Source: Crocinitomicaceae bacterium (GTDB lineage Bacteria > Bacteroidota > Bacteroidia > Flavobacteriales_D > Crocinitomicaceae). Taken from it: a stretch of 64,000 nt of DNA. A model generated the notes under the pieces. That model saw nothing but the letters and a program-made list of their open reading frames with translations, searched no databases and was not told where the DNA came from. The translations under genes and the position numbers were made by a program. Positions 27,249 to 36,533 of the stretch are shown here, piece by piece; within the stretch, counting starts at the first letter, position 1, and each line of letters starts with the position of its first letter. The stretch lies in NCBI GenBank assembly GCA_029238665.1, contig JAQWFQ010000030.1, forward strand, positions 271,992 to 335,991. Reading direction: 5' to 3'.

Positions 27249-28526
27249 ATGCTTAAAGACACACAAATTTTTAATTTAATTGACGCTGAAAAAGAACGTC
27301 AATTAAACGGAATAGAATTAATAGCCTCAGAGAACTTCGTTAGTGACGGGGTTATGGAGTCTATGGGAAGCGTACTTACAAACAAATACGCAGAAGGACT
27401 ACCTGGAAAAAGGTATTATGGTGGATGTGAAATCGTAGACCAAATTGAAACGCTTGCCATCAATCGTTTATGTAAATTGTTTGGTGCTGAATGGGCTAAC
27501 GTTCAGCCTCACTCTGGAGCACAAGCAAATGCCGCCGTATTTTTAGCTTGCCTAAATCCTGGAGATAGTATTTTAGGTTTTGACCTGTCACATGGAGGCC
27601 ATTTAACACATGGCTCACCTGTTAATTTTTCAGGAAAAACATACAAACCACACTTCTATGGGGTTAATAAAGAAACAGGCTTAGTTGACTACGACATGAT
27701 GGAAGAAGTTGCTAAAAAAGAGCGCCCAAAGTTGATTATTTGTGGTGCCTCTGCTTACAGCCGTGACTGGGACTATGCTCGCGTTCGTAAAATCGCAGAC
27801 GAAGTTGGCGCATTGATTTTAGCAGACATCTCTCACCCTGCAGGATTAATTGCCACAGGACTTTTAAGCAACCCACTTGAACATTGTCACATTGTCACAT
27901 CAACAACCCATAAAACACTTCGTGGACCACGAGGAGGGGTTATCATGCTTGGTAAAAACTTCGACAATCCTTTTGGGTTAAAGTGGAAAAATGGAAATCC
28001 TAAATCGATGGCAGCACTATTGGATGCAGCAGTATTCCCTGGTACTCAAGGTGGACCATTAGAACATGTAATTGCAGCCAAAGCAGTTGCTTTTGGAGAA
28101 GCTTTAACTGATGGGTATAAGACTTATATGAAACAAGTTCAAAAAAATGCAGCAGTAATGGCTGATGAATTTGTAAAGCGAGGTTACTCTATTATTTCTG
28201 GTGGAACGGACAATCACTCCATGTTAATTGACATACGTTCTAAAGGAGTTACTGGAAAAGATGCGGAGAACACTTTGGTTAAAGCGGATATCACAGTAAA
28301 CAAAAATATGGTTCCTTTTGATACAGAGTCTCCTTTTGTAACCTCTGGAATTCGAGTTGGAACTCCAGCCTTAACATCTCGTGGTGTAAAGGAAAATGAA
28401 ATGGCCAAAGTTGTAGAGTTAATTGACCGAGTAATTACAAACATTGACAACGATGTAATTATTGCTGAAGTCAAAATAGAAGTAAACAAATTAATGGGGC
28501 ATCGTCCTCTATTTACCTGGGAATAA
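27249..28526 (+). CDS. glyA: serine hydroxymethyltransferase
   Basis: PLP enzyme interconverting serine and glycine with tetrahydrofolate, 425 residues. SEN motif in [38 protein letters not shown] Lys in [13 protein letters not shown], and the substrate-binding [10 protein letters not shown]. All catalytic residues present. Cytoplasmic source of one-carbon units, feeding the folate and purine genes nearby (folC, purA). A bidirectional terminator follows. Confidence 0.97.
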   Translation: MLKDTQIFNLIDAEKERQLNGIELIASENFVSDGVMESMGSVLTNKYAEGLPGKRYYGGCEIVDQIETLAINRLCKLFGAEWANVQPHSGAQANAAVFLACLNPGDSILGFDLSHGGHLTHGSPVNFSGKTYKPHFYGVNKETGLVDYDMMEEVAKKERPKLIICGASAYSRDWDYARVRKIADEVGALILADISHPAGLIATGLLSNPLEHCHIVTSTTHKTLRGPRGGVIMLGKNFDNPFGLKWKNGNPKSMAALLDAAVFPGTQGGPLEHVIAAKAVAFGEALTDGYKTYMKQVQKNAAVMADEFVKRGYSIISGGTDNHSMLIDIRSKGVTGKDAENTLVKADITVNKNMVPFDTESPFVTSGIRVGTPALTSRGVKENEMAKVVELIDRVITNIDNDVIIAEVKIEVNKLMGHRPLFTWE

Positions 28527-28550
28527 AGCCCTTAATATCTTACTACACAT

Positions 28551-28587
28551 AAAAAAAGCCTTAGTGATAATCACTAAGGCTTTTTTA
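28551..28587 (+). terminator. bidirectional terminator between glyA and SDR gene
   Basis: Near-perfect stem AAAGCCTTAGTGA / TCACTAAGGCTTT with a 3-nt loop and A/T tracts on both sides, located between two convergent stops. Confidence 0.9.
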
Positions 28588-28590
28588 TAA

Positions 28591-29379
28591 TTATGTTGCA
28601 GGTTGTTTTCGTATAATCTTCCAAAATATTTTGGGTAAGAACCGTTTCAATGTAACTGCCTTAACCTCTTTGTTTCCTATAAGGATTTCCTTTTTATTTT
28701 TTCGCACTCCATTTAATAAAATGGAAACGCATTGCTCTGGAGGCATTCCAGTTTCTTGATTGTGATCCATTTTACCATGCGTTGCCCCTTTTTCATTTAA
28801 GGCATTTACTGAAATAAGTGTATTTATTTTCCCTGGACAAGCAATAGTTACCCTTATCCCCTTACACTCCTCTTCAAGCATTAGACTCTCATAAAAACCA
28901 TGTAAGGCATGTTTGGAAGCACTGTACGCACTTCTTAAAAAGAATCCAAACTTTCCTGCAATACTTGAAATGACAACTACATGTCCACTTTGCTGCTTAC
29001 GCATATAAGGCAAAACAGCCTTCGTTAACGCAATATTTCCAAAGTAATTAACCTCCATGATTTTTCGATCTACTTCCAATGGGGTACTTCCTGCCTCTGA
29101 ACGTTGTGACACTCCTCCATTGTTAAATAAAAAATCAATGCGTCCAAACTTATGAACTACCTGAGCTGCTAACGCTTCAAATTTAGTAGAATCCTCAAGA
29201 TCTAAGGGTAAGATAAGGTGGTTCTCAGGCTTGACCAAGCTCTCCCTTACACGTTCTAACTTAGCTACATCTCTTGAAGACAAGACCACTTTTGCTCCCG
29301 ACAGTTCAAGTTGTTTAACCATTTCAACTCCTATTCCTGAAGAAGCTCCTGTTACCCACGCTATTTTATTCGAATACAT
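28591..29379 (-). CDS. SDR-family oxidoreductase
   Basis: 262 residues from the ATG of MYSNKIAWVTGASSGIG. Rossmann TGASSGIG near 10-17, LFNNGGVSQRS (NNAG-like), catalytic Ser in VISSIAG, and YSASK with Tyr and Lys. Classical short-chain dehydrogenase resembling DHRS7-like enzymes acting on lipids or steroids; the substrate is not readable. A longer frame to 29436 is rejected because a -7 promoter box lies inside it at 29403-29410. Confidence 0.92.
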   Translation of the reverse strand: MYSNKIAWVTGASSGIGVEMVKQLELSGAKVVLSSRDVAKLERVRESLVKPENHLILPLDLEDSTKFEALAAQVVHKFGRIDFLFNNGGVSQRSEAGSTPLEVDRKIMEVNYFGNIALTKAVLPYMRKQQSGHVVVISSIAGKFGFFLRSAYSASKHALHGFYESLMLEEECKGIRVTIACPGKINTLISVNALNEKGATHGKMDHNQETGMPPEQCVSILLNGVRKNKKEILIGNKEVKAVTLKRFLPKIFWKIIRKQPAT

Positions 29380-29402
29380 ATACAAGCTTGTTTTCTGTTT
29401 TT

Positions 29403-29410
29403 CAAAGCTA
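29403..29410 (-). promoter_or_regulatory. -7 box of SDR gene promoter
   Basis: Minus-strand TAGCTTTG, 23 nt before the ATG at 29379. It overlaps the foot of the upstream terminator region and supports the shorter start. Confidence 0.5.
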
Positions 29411-29412
29411 AA

Positions 29413-29445
29413 AAAAAATCCTGTGAATAATTTCACAGGATTTTA
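29413..29445 (-). terminator. terminator after the small exported protein gene
   Basis: Stem AAAATCCTGTGA / TTCACAGGATTTT with a short AT loop and T tracts, 21 bp past the stop of the 29466-29891 gene on the minus strand. Confidence 0.85.
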
Positions 29446-29465
29446 AATAAATTATAATGATTTGG

Positions 29466-29891
29466 CTATAAGTCATCTGGTAAATCAACAGACTTATAAC
29501 TTTTCTTTCTCGGTTTTAACTGGTCAATGAAAACAATTTTAAATTTCTCAGAATCAGTATTGTAAATCATTTCTGTAATACCATTTACAATTGTTGGTGG
29601 AGTCTTTTTAGAATTATAAAAATTCTTTTCCATCATTTCATACGTATTATCATCATATTGCAAAAAAATCGATACAATTAACCCGTTTTCTACCCTTACC
29701 TTTCCAGCAATACAATAAGAATCACCTCCATCCTGAAAGAAACTAAGAATTACATTTCGGTGCATATCATCAGAAACAGTGTAAGACCCTCGATCATCAA
29801 AGGCTTTCTGTAATCGACTAAAACATTTACTCTGTCCAAAAGAAGACAGTCCGATAAAAATTACAGCTAAGGTTAATATACTTTTTTTCAT
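29466..29891 (-). CDS. small exported protein
   Basis: 141 residues from the ATG of MKKSILTLAVIFIGLS, a signal peptide likely cut after SSFGQ. The mature part has strands such as YTVSDDMHRNVILSFF and SYCIAGKVRVENGLIVSIFLQYDD, suggesting a beta-rich periplasmic domain with two Cys (CF.., YCIA) that could pair. Unknown family. Its own -7 box (29927-29934) and terminator mark it as monocistronic; divergent from gmhA. Confidence 0.75.
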   Translation of the reverse strand: MKKSILTLAVIFIGLSSFGQSKCFSRLQKAFDDRGSYTVSDDMHRNVILSFFQDGGDSYCIAGKVRVENGLIVSIFLQYDDNTYEMMEKNFYNSKKTPPTIVNGITEMIYNTDSEKFKIVFIDQLKPRKKSYKSVDLPDDL

Positions 29892-29909
29892 ATTAAATTG
29901 ATTTTTTGT

Positions 29910-29921
29910 GAGCAAATGCTC
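29910..29921. repeat. 12-bp palindrome in 5' leader
   Basis: GAGCAAATGCTC, a perfect inverted repeat between the -7 box and ATG of the exported protein gene. It could be an operator or a small hairpin; a single copy, so weak evidence. Confidence 0.35.
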
Positions 29922-29926
29922 GATTT

Positions 29927-29934
29927 CAAAGATA
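29927..29934 (-). promoter_or_regulatory. -7 box of small exported protein gene
   Basis: Minus-strand TATCTTTG, 35 nt before the ATG at 29891. No -33 TTG at 19 bp. Confidence 0.4.
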
Positions 29935-29949
29935 GCAAGTTTGATTTAA

Positions 29950-29983
29950 TTTGTGCTACCTCTATTTAATTTATTTATTTTTG
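29950..29983 (+). promoter_or_regulatory. gmhA promoter
   Basis: TTTG (29950-29953), 22-bp spacer, TATTTTTG (29976-29983), then 16 nt to the ATG. Spacing is slightly long. Confidence 0.45.
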
Positions 29984-29999
29984 AAAAAATCCAAAGGCG

Positions 30000-30572
30000 A
30001 TGATTGAAACACAAATAGCAGACCAATTTTCAGAATCATTAGAAGTTTTACAAAAATTCAACACTACAGAAAATGTTGAAAAGATAGCTAAATCAGCTCT
30101 AATAATGGCTTCCGGGTTGAAAAACGGGGGTAAGATAATTAGTTGTGGAAACGGAGGATCAATGTGTGACGCAATGCATTTTGCAGAAGAATTAACAGGA
30201 CGTTACCGAGACAATCGACCTTCAATTGCTGCTGTTTCTATTTCAGACCCTAGTCACATCACATGTGTTGGAAATGATTACGGGTTTGATTTTATTTTTT
30301 CAAGGTACATTGAAAGCGTTGGTCAAGCAAATGACATACTCCTTGCAATCTCTACTTCAGGGAACTCTAAAAATGTAATCAATGCCATTCACGCTGCAAA
30401 AGCAAAAGGGATTAAAATAGTTGGTCTTACAGGAAAAACTGGCGGAGAAATGGCAGAACTATGTGATGTTGAAATTAGAGCTCCTTACTCAAAATACGCA
30501 GATCGCGCACAAGAAATACACATTAAAGTCATTCACTCGTTGATTGATTGTATTGAAAAACAATTAAGCTAA
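30000..30572 (+). CDS. gmhA: sedoheptulose-7-phosphate isomerase
   Basis: 190-residue SIS-domain isomerase, first step of ADP-heptose synthesis for the LPS inner core: D-sedoheptulose 7-phosphate to D-glycero-D-manno-heptose 7-phosphate. [34 protein letters not shown] and STSGNSKNV match E. coli GmhA closely in order and spacing, including the zinc/catalytic Glu and His. No gmhB/hldE/hldD nearby. DiaA-like relatives are an alternative but the [11 protein letters not shown] motif favours GmhA. Confidence 0.93.
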   Translation: MIETQIADQFSESLEVLQKFNTTENVEKIAKSALIMASGLKNGGKIISCGNGGSMCDAMHFAEELTGRYRDNRPSIAAVSISDPSHITCVGNDYGFDFIFSRYIESVGQANDILLAISTSGNSKNVINAIHAAKAKGIKIVGLTGKTGGEMAELCDVEIRAPYSKYADRAQEIHIKVIHSLIDCIEKQLS

Positions 30573-30649
30573 ACCAACCTGAAAAATTTTGAAGCATTTT
30601 CAATTGTAAACAAGTTGTTGAAAACTCACTCTTTTACGTACAATTAACC

Positions 30650-30680
30650 TTGTTTTAATTTAGATTAATCTTTAATTTTG
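30650..30680 (+). promoter_or_regulatory. fur-STAS-purA promoter
   Basis: TTG (30650-30652), 20-bp spacer, TAATTTTG (30673-30680). The ATG is 17 nt downstream. Confidence 0.6.
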
Positions 30681-30697
30681 CTGTTTACTGAATTTCA

Positions 30698-31141
30698 ATG
30701 ATTCAAGAAGAGTTACATACTAAGGTCAAAAACATTTTCTCAGCTTACCTTGAGCAAAATGGTCATAGAAAAACACCCGAAAGATTTGCCATATTAGCAG
30801 AGATTTATAATTACAAGGGGCATTTTGACATTGAATCTTTATATGTAGAAATGAAAAACCAGAACTACCGTGTTTCTCGTGCTACACTTTACAACACCAT
30901 AGAATTGCTCTTGGCATGTAATTTGGTTCGGAAGCACCAATTTGGAAAGAACATTGCGCAATTTGAAAAGTCACACGGGTCAACACAACACGATCATATT
31001 GTATTGACAGATACAGGTGAACTACTAGAATTTTGTGATCCTCGTATACAGAACATCAAAGCAACCATCGAAGAAATTTTTGATATAGAAATTCAGCACC
31101 ATTCACTTTATTTTTATGGTGTTAAAAGAAAAAAAAGCTAA
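30698..31141 (+). CDS. Fur-family transcriptional regulator lacking the usual CxxC
   Basis: 147 residues. Winged-helix DNA-binding part (about 1-85, [28 protein letters not shown]) and dimerisation part with HDHIV (H98, H100) and EFCDPRIQ. Fur proteins normally read H-D-H-x-x-C-x-x-C here; positions 103 and 106 are Leu and Thr, so the structural zinc Cys pair is lost. It may sense a metal through the remaining His/Glu sites. It overlaps the STAS gene by 26 bp and is cotranscribed with purA. Confidence 0.88.
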   Translation: MIQEELHTKVKNIFSAYLEQNGHRKTPERFAILAEIYNYKGHFDIESLYVEMKNQNYRVSRATLYNTIELLLACNLVRKHQFGKNIAQFEKSHGSTQHDHIVLTDTGELLEFCDPRIQNIKATIEEIFDIEIQHHSLYFYGVKRKKS

Positions 31142-31487
31142 TTTGAATATACAATTTGACATAGATATTCAGGATCCTGTAATTATTTATACTTTAAAAG
31201 GTAAAATCACCTCAGAACTAGACAGCGAAGACTTTGAAAAAGAAGTGTTCAACCACCTGAATCAAAACTATTTTCGAATTGTTTTTAATTTGAATGAATT
31301 AACACACACCAACTCTATAGGAATTGGGTTTTTCATGAGAACACTTACAAAAGCGCGTATCATGGGAGGAGAGTTAGTGCTATGTAACGTTAAAGGAAAT
31401 GTTGAGAAGATATTTAAAATATCTAAACTTGACGAAATATATACGATCTATTCAGATCAAACAGAGGCTATAAATCACTTTAAATAA
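31116..31487 (+). CDS. STAS-domain protein (anti-sigma factor antagonist-like)
   Basis: 123 residues, a single STAS fold: strand [11 protein letters not shown], helix [10 protein letters not shown], then [16 protein letters not shown], where S67 corresponds to the Ser phosphorylated by kinase partners in SpoIIAA-like proteins. No partner kinase or sigma factor lies in the window. Start ATG lies within the end of fur. Usual Bacteroidota role is unknown. Confidence 0.88.
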   Translation: MVLKEKKANLNIQFDIDIQDPVIIYTLKGKITSELDSEDFEKEVFNHLNQNYFRIVFNLNELTHTNSIGIGFFMRTLTKARIMGGELVLCNVKGNVEKIFKISKLDEIYTIYSDQTEAINHFK

Positions 31488-31492
31488 AGTAA

Positions 31493-32767
31493 ATGAAACT
31501 AGACGTACTATTAGGCTTACAATGGGGAGACGAAGGAAAAGGTAAAATTGTAGATGTCCTCACACCTAAATACGATATAATTGCACGCTTTCAAGGTGGA
31601 CCAAATGCCGGTCACACACTAGAATTCGAAGGAATAAAACATGTTCTTCATACAATTCCATCTGGAATTTTTAGAGATGGTGTAATGAACCTTGTCGGAA
31701 ACGGAGTGGTTATTGACCCTGTTATTTTTCAAGCCGAATTAGATAAACTGGAGCCTTTTAACATTGACTATAAGGCACGCCTTGTCATTTCTAAAAAAGC
31801 ACATTTAATACTCCCTTCTCACAGGCTATTAGATGCAGCATCAGAAGCCTCTAAAGGAAAGGATAAAATAGGTTCTACATTAAAAGGAATTGGCCCAACA
31901 TACATGGACAAGACAGGACGTAATGGTTTAAGAGTCGGTGACATCTACTCTCCAAACTTTAAAGCTAAGTACAATGCACTTGTCGAAAAACACAAGTCAA
32001 TGCTAGAACGTTATCCTGACTTTAAATACGACCTATCTGAAACAGAAGGAGCTTGGATGGATTCAATTGAACGACTAAGAGAACTTACTGCAGTTGATAG
32101 CGAACACTACATCAATGAAGCAATTAAAGCTGGAAAGAGCATTTTAGCCGAAGGTGCTCAAGGAACAATGTTAGACATTGATTTTGGAACGTACCCATTT
32201 GTAACTTCTTCAAACACTGTAACAGCAGGAACTTGTACTGGATTGGGAGTTGCCCCTACGCGTATTGGCAATGTTATAGGTATATTTAAAGCTTACTGTA
32301 CACGTGTTGGTAGTGGACCATTCCCTACCGAACTTGAAGATGCTGTTGGTGAAAAAATTCGAAAAGAAGGATTTGAATTTGGTGCTACAACTGGTCGCCC
32401 TAGAAGATGTGGGTGGGTTGATATTCCAGCATTGAAATACGCAATAATGATCAACGGTGCTTCTGAACTTTCTATGATGAAAGCAGATGTATTAGATAAC
32501 TTTGAGTCCATTCGCGTCTGTACACATTACATGATTGACGGTGAACGCTATGATCACTTCCCTTATGATGTTACCGACATGGAAGTAACCCCTGTTTACG
32601 AAGACATTAAAGGGTGGAACTGTGACACAACAAAACTAACATCATTTGATGATGCTCCAGTAGAATTAAAATCGTATGTTTCATATTTGGAACAAAAATT
32701 GGAGGTACCAATTACAATTGTTTCTGTTGGACCAGATAGAACTCAAACACTAGATAACAAACATTAG
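31493..32767 (+). CDS. purA: adenylosuccinate synthetase
   Basis: 424 residues: GTP-dependent conversion of IMP and aspartate to adenylosuccinate in AMP synthesis. LGLQWGDEGKGKIVD near 7-21 (P-loop-like, catalytic Asp), GGPNAGHTL with catalytic His, STLKGIGPTY, and TTGRPRRCGWVD. Complete. It follows the STAS gene by 5 bp and precedes the OstA-like gene by 16 bp. Confidence 0.97.
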   Translation: MKLDVLLGLQWGDEGKGKIVDVLTPKYDIIARFQGGPNAGHTLEFEGIKHVLHTIPSGIFRDGVMNLVGNGVVIDPVIFQAELDKLEPFNIDYKARLVISKKAHLILPSHRLLDAASEASKGKDKIGSTLKGIGPTYMDKTGRNGLRVGDIYSPNFKAKYNALVEKHKSMLERYPDFKYDLSETEGAWMDSIERLRELTAVDSEHYINEAIKAGKSILAEGAQGTMLDIDFGTYPFVTSSNTVTAGTCTGLGVAPTRIGNVIGIFKAYCTRVGSGPFPTELEDAVGEKIRKEGFEFGATTGRPRRCGWVDIPALKYAIMINGASELSMMKADVLDNFESIRVCTHYMIDGERYDHFPYDVTDMEVTPVYEDIKGWNCDTTKLTSFDDAPVELKSYVSYLEQKLEVPITIVSVGPDRTQTLDNKH

Positions 32768-32783
32768 TATAAAACGTACTAAC

Positions 32784-34322
32784 TTGATCGTATATTTAAA
32801 TACATTCAAAAGTGCACTACTCATTAGCGCACTTTTTTTGGTTTCAAACCAAGCCGCCTCTCAAGAAAACATCTTGGAACTGCTTCCTGGTTCTGAAAGT
32901 TTAGAATATGATGAAGCCACTAATATCCATCGTTTAATCGGTAACGTTAACTTTGTTTATCAAGGTAATGTTATGTATTGCGATTCAGCCCACTACTCTG
33001 AGCAGTTAAAAACAGTGAGAGCGTATGGGAAGGTTCATATAAACAAACAAGACACGCTCAACCTTTACTGTGACTCACTGTATTTTGATGGGGAACATCA
33101 AAAGTCAAAACTTTGGGGGAATGTTCGTGTCATTGACAACGAATATAAACTAACAACTGACACATTAGAATACGACACTAAAAACAGTCAAGCTTCCTAT
33201 CAATACGGAGGTACAGTCATAAATGTTTTGACCCAAGAAATTCTCACAAGTCGTATAGGGTACTTTCATCCAAAATCGAAAAACTTCTTCTTCAGTAAAA
33301 ATGTTAATTATAAAGGCAACGACCTTCTAATCCAGACCGATACACTTCAATACCTATATGCTCAAAAAAAGACCTTATTCTATGGTGAAACCCATATTAA
33401 AACAGAAAACGCAACCATGTATTGCGAATCAGGTTGGTACAATACAAATACTAAAAAAGGATCCCTTCAACAAAACGCCTACATATCTCGAGAGACAGAC
33501 TACATTTCAGGAGACACATTAATCTATAACCCAGAAAAAGGAATTTCTATTGGAATAGGAAATGTTTATTACCGTGACTCAACGCAAGACATTACATTTA
33601 ATGGTGATTATGCATACAACTCAGACAGTTTAAATTACTCCTTCTTAACAGGGCATGCTCTTGCAACAAAAATAATGACCAATGATACCTTATACATTCA
33701 TGCTGACACCCTTTTCTCGACGAAACTTGATAGCACAGATGTAATGAAAGCTTACAGCCATGCAAAAATTTACTCCACAAAAACACAGTGTATAGCTGAT
33801 AGCATTGTTTACAATTCAGAATCTAATTTAATTGAACTCCACTCCAACCCTGTTGTTTGGTCAAACAGCGCCGAACTAAAAGGCTCTTTTATTGACATGC
33901 ATATAACAGACACGCTAATACAAAATGTAAACATCTACAATTCTGCATCAATTTTAATGGAAATTGAAGCTGAATTATACTACAATCAAATTGCTGGAAA
34001 AACTATTGTAGCTAAATTCAAAGACAATGAACTTTATCAAGCTCGTGTTAGTGGAAATGCTGTCACTCTATTCTACCCTGAAGAAACAGAAGAAACAGAC
34101 TCAACACTGACAAAAAAACGTGTTGGCATGAATCGACTATATGCTAGCGACCTACGTATTGATATCGACAGCAATCAAATTATAGGCATCAACTACATTC
34201 AAGAACCTGACGGCATATTCTACCCCATGGAAAAAATTAGAGAAAAAGAGCAATTCATTCAAAATTTTTCCTGGAAACAAGCCCTTCGACCAAAGTCAAA
34301 AGAAGCACTACTTGAAGACTAA
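32784..34322 (+). CDS. OstA/LptA-like protein (TTG start)
   Basis: 512 residues with an N-terminal signal peptide (KSALLISALFLVS, then QAASQ). The mature part is a run of short beta-strand repeats (YDEATNIHRLIGNVNFVYQGNVMYCDSAHY, VRAYGKVHINKQDT, LYCDSLYF), the OstA/LptA beta-jellyroll that carries LPS across the periplasm, here in long Bacteroidota form. The frame closes at a TAG just upstream and has no ATG before residue 65, so TTG at 32784 is the start. Probably the periplasmic LPS bridge. Confidence 0.88.
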   Translation: MIVYLNTFKSALLISALFLVSNQAASQENILELLPGSESLEYDEATNIHRLIGNVNFVYQGNVMYCDSAHYSEQLKTVRAYGKVHINKQDTLNLYCDSLYFDGEHQKSKLWGNVRVIDNEYKLTTDTLEYDTKNSQASYQYGGTVINVLTQEILTSRIGYFHPKSKNFFFSKNVNYKGNDLLIQTDTLQYLYAQKKTLFYGETHIKTENATMYCESGWYNTNTKKGSLQQNAYISRETDYISGDTLIYNPEKGISIGIGNVYYRDSTQDITFNGDYAYNSDSLNYSFLTGHALATKIMTNDTLYIHADTLFSTKLDSTDVMKAYSHAKIYSTKTQCIADSIVYNSESNLIELHSNPVVWSNSAELKGSFIDMHITDTLIQNVNIYNSASILMEIEAELYYNQIAGKTIVAKFKDNELYQARVSGNAVTLFYPEETEETDSTLTKKRVGMNRLYASDLRIDIDSNQIIGINYIQEPDGIFYPMEKIREKEQFIQNFSWKQALRPKSKEALLED

Positions 34323-34325
34323 TCC

Positions 34326-36530
34326 TTAAGGCTTACGTTCTACACGCTGAACACCCTCAACTTGCTCAAACTTATACATCAGCTGATCTAAGTGCTCTGT
34401 ATCAAATACCAAAACTTTCATTTTCCCTTCAAAGATCCCATCATTCGTATCAAAGGAAATAGATTTCATGTTGACATTGTGTTCATTTGAAAGGATTTCA
34501 GTTAGTCGATTGACCATACCTAAGCTATCAATACCATGAATGGTAATATCAGCCAGTCGCTCGCTCAAACGGGTGTTTTTCCACGTTGCTTTAATACAGC
34601 GATAAGCCATTTTAGATTGTAAATGCTCTGCATTTGGGCATGTATGCCGGTGTATTTTTATGCCGTCATTAATTGTCGTAAAACCAAACACACTATCACC
34701 AGGAATTGGGTTACAACAAATGGCTAAATTATAATCAATATTTTTATAGTCATCACCAATAAGAATGGTGTCTTTTTTTGTGTCTACCTTGGTATATACA
34801 TCTGTATTTTTACGCGTTTTTCTAACAGTTCGCTTCTCAATGTGAAGCACCCCATTTTTATTCTCAACCTCCCTAAGTTTGGACAGGTCGATTTTACCTT
34901 TAGCTATCATGAAATACAATTCAGTAGCATTTGGCATTTTATAAAAGCGTTCTAGAACAGATAAATTCTCTGATGAGTAACGAATATTGTGCTGCTTAAA
35001 TTTACGTTCTAAAATCTCTCTACCGTCCATTGCAATAACCTTCCTGGCATCTTTCAATGACGATTTAATTTTTTGCTTTGCACGCGCAGTTATGACAAAT
35101 CGAATCCACTCTTCATTCGGCTTTTGCTTGCTTGAAGTAATGATTTCAACCTGATCGCCATTATCCAACTGGTAACTCAACGGAACCAATCGGTTATTGA
35201 CCTTTGCTCCTATACAGCTACCACCAATATCAGTGTGAATGTCATATGCAAAATCGAGTATTGTTGCCTTATTAGGTAAGACCCGAAGCTCTCCCTTTGG
35301 GGTAAAAACATATATTTCATCTCTAAACAAATTCAACTTGAATTCATCAATAAAATCCATGGCATTTAAGTCTGGATTTTCTAATAAATCTCTGATTTCA
35401 GAAACCCATCGATCAAATTTAGATTCAGTTGTCTTAGACTCTTTATAACGATAATGCGCTGCAATTCCCTTCTCAGCAATTTCATCCATTCGCTTAGAAC
35501 GAATCTGAACCTCAATCCACTTACCTATAGGTGACATTACCGTTATGTGTAACGATTCATATCCGTTTGCCCGAGGAGTTGAAATCCAATCGCGCAAACG
35601 ATCTGGGCTAGGCTGATAAAAATCGGTAACAATACTGTATATCCTCCAACTATCTGATTTTTCTAGCTCAACAGGGGTGTCTAATATAATTCGAATCGCG
35701 AAAATGTCATAAACTTCTTCAAAAGGAATGCCTTTCTTTTGCATTTTTCTCCAAATCGAGGAAATGGATTTTGTCCGTACTTTTATTTTAAAATTGTACC
35801 CCTCACGCAATAGAGCTTCACGAATAGGTTGTGTAAACTTTCTGATAAAACGTTTACGTGCATCTTGTGAAGAACTCAGTTTATCTTGAATTTCAGTGTA
35901 CACTTTTGATTCCGTATACCTAAAGGCCAAATCTTCCAACTCACTCTTAACCGAATACAAACCTAATCGATGGGCTAGCGGTGCATATAAAAACTTGGTT
36001 TCTGAAGCAATTTTCACTTGCTTATCATACCGCATACTCCCTAATGTCCGCATATTATGTAGCCTGTCAGCCAGCTTAATTAAAACCACTCGAATGTCAT
36101 CCGATATGGTTAAAATCATTTTACGGAAATTCTCTGCCTGAATAGATGCATTCTGGTCAAATACTTCTGGAATTTTAGTTAAACCATCAATTATTAATCG
36201 ATTTTTTGACCCAAATAAATCCTCAATATCATCTAATGTTATATGTGTATCCTCGACCGTATCATGCAATAGTGCACACACAATAGCCGTAGTACCTAAC
36301 CCCATTTCTTCGGCGCAGATTCTCGCTACAGCAATAGGATGATAAATGTAAGGTTCGCCTGATTTTCTTCGCATTTCTTTATGCGCATCTAAAGCGACAT
36401 CGAAAGCCTTACGTATTCTCCTTGTATCTTCTTTACTTCTATCTTTATGTGAACGCAGTAACCCCCTGAACGCATTTAAGATCTCTTTCCGTTCTCTATC
36501 TAAATCGATTTCAGCAGGTAACTCACTCAT
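34326..36530 (-). CDS. bifunctional (p)ppGpp synthetase/hydrolase
   Basis: Rel/SpoT-type alarmone enzyme, 734 residues. HD hydrolase (about 50-200) with HDTVEDT and IKLADRLHNMRTL; synthetase (about 240-360) with TKSISSIWRKM and GYESLHITV...EVQIRS; TGS (about 400-460, VFTPKGEL); and a C-terminal ACT. Both active sites look intact, so it makes and destroys ppGpp. Overlapping context: downstream of fumarylacetoacetase by 3 bp, convergent to the OstA-like gene with no gap. Confidence 0.95.
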   Translation of the reverse strand: MSELPAEIDLDRERKEILNAFRGLLRSHKDRSKEDTRRIRKAFDVALDAHKEMRRKSGEPYIYHPIAVARICAEEMGLGTTAIVCALLHDTVEDTHITLDDIEDLFGSKNRLIIDGLTKIPEVFDQNASIQAENFRKMILTISDDIRVVLIKLADRLHNMRTLGSMRYDKQVKIASETKFLYAPLAHRLGLYSVKSELEDLAFRYTESKVYTEIQDKLSSSQDARKRFIRKFTQPIREALLREGYNFKIKVRTKSISSIWRKMQKKGIPFEEVYDIFAIRIILDTPVELEKSDSWRIYSIVTDFYQPSPDRLRDWISTPRANGYESLHITVMSPIGKWIEVQIRSKRMDEIAEKGIAAHYRYKESKTTESKFDRWVSEIRDLLENPDLNAMDFIDEFKLNLFRDEIYVFTPKGELRVLPNKATILDFAYDIHTDIGGSCIGAKVNNRLVPLSYQLDNGDQVEIITSSKQKPNEEWIRFVITARAKQKIKSSLKDARKVIAMDGREILERKFKQHNIRYSSENLSVLERFYKMPNATELYFMIAKGKIDLSKLREVENKNGVLHIEKRTVRKTRKNTDVYTKVDTKKDTILIGDDYKNIDYNLAICCNPIPGDSVFGFTTINDGIKIHRHTCPNAEHLQSKMAYRCIKATWKNTRLSERLADITIHGIDSLGMVNRLTEILSNEHNVNMKSISFDTNDGIFEGKMKVLVFDTEHLDQLMYKFEQVEGVQRVERKP

Positions 36531-36533
36531 ACC

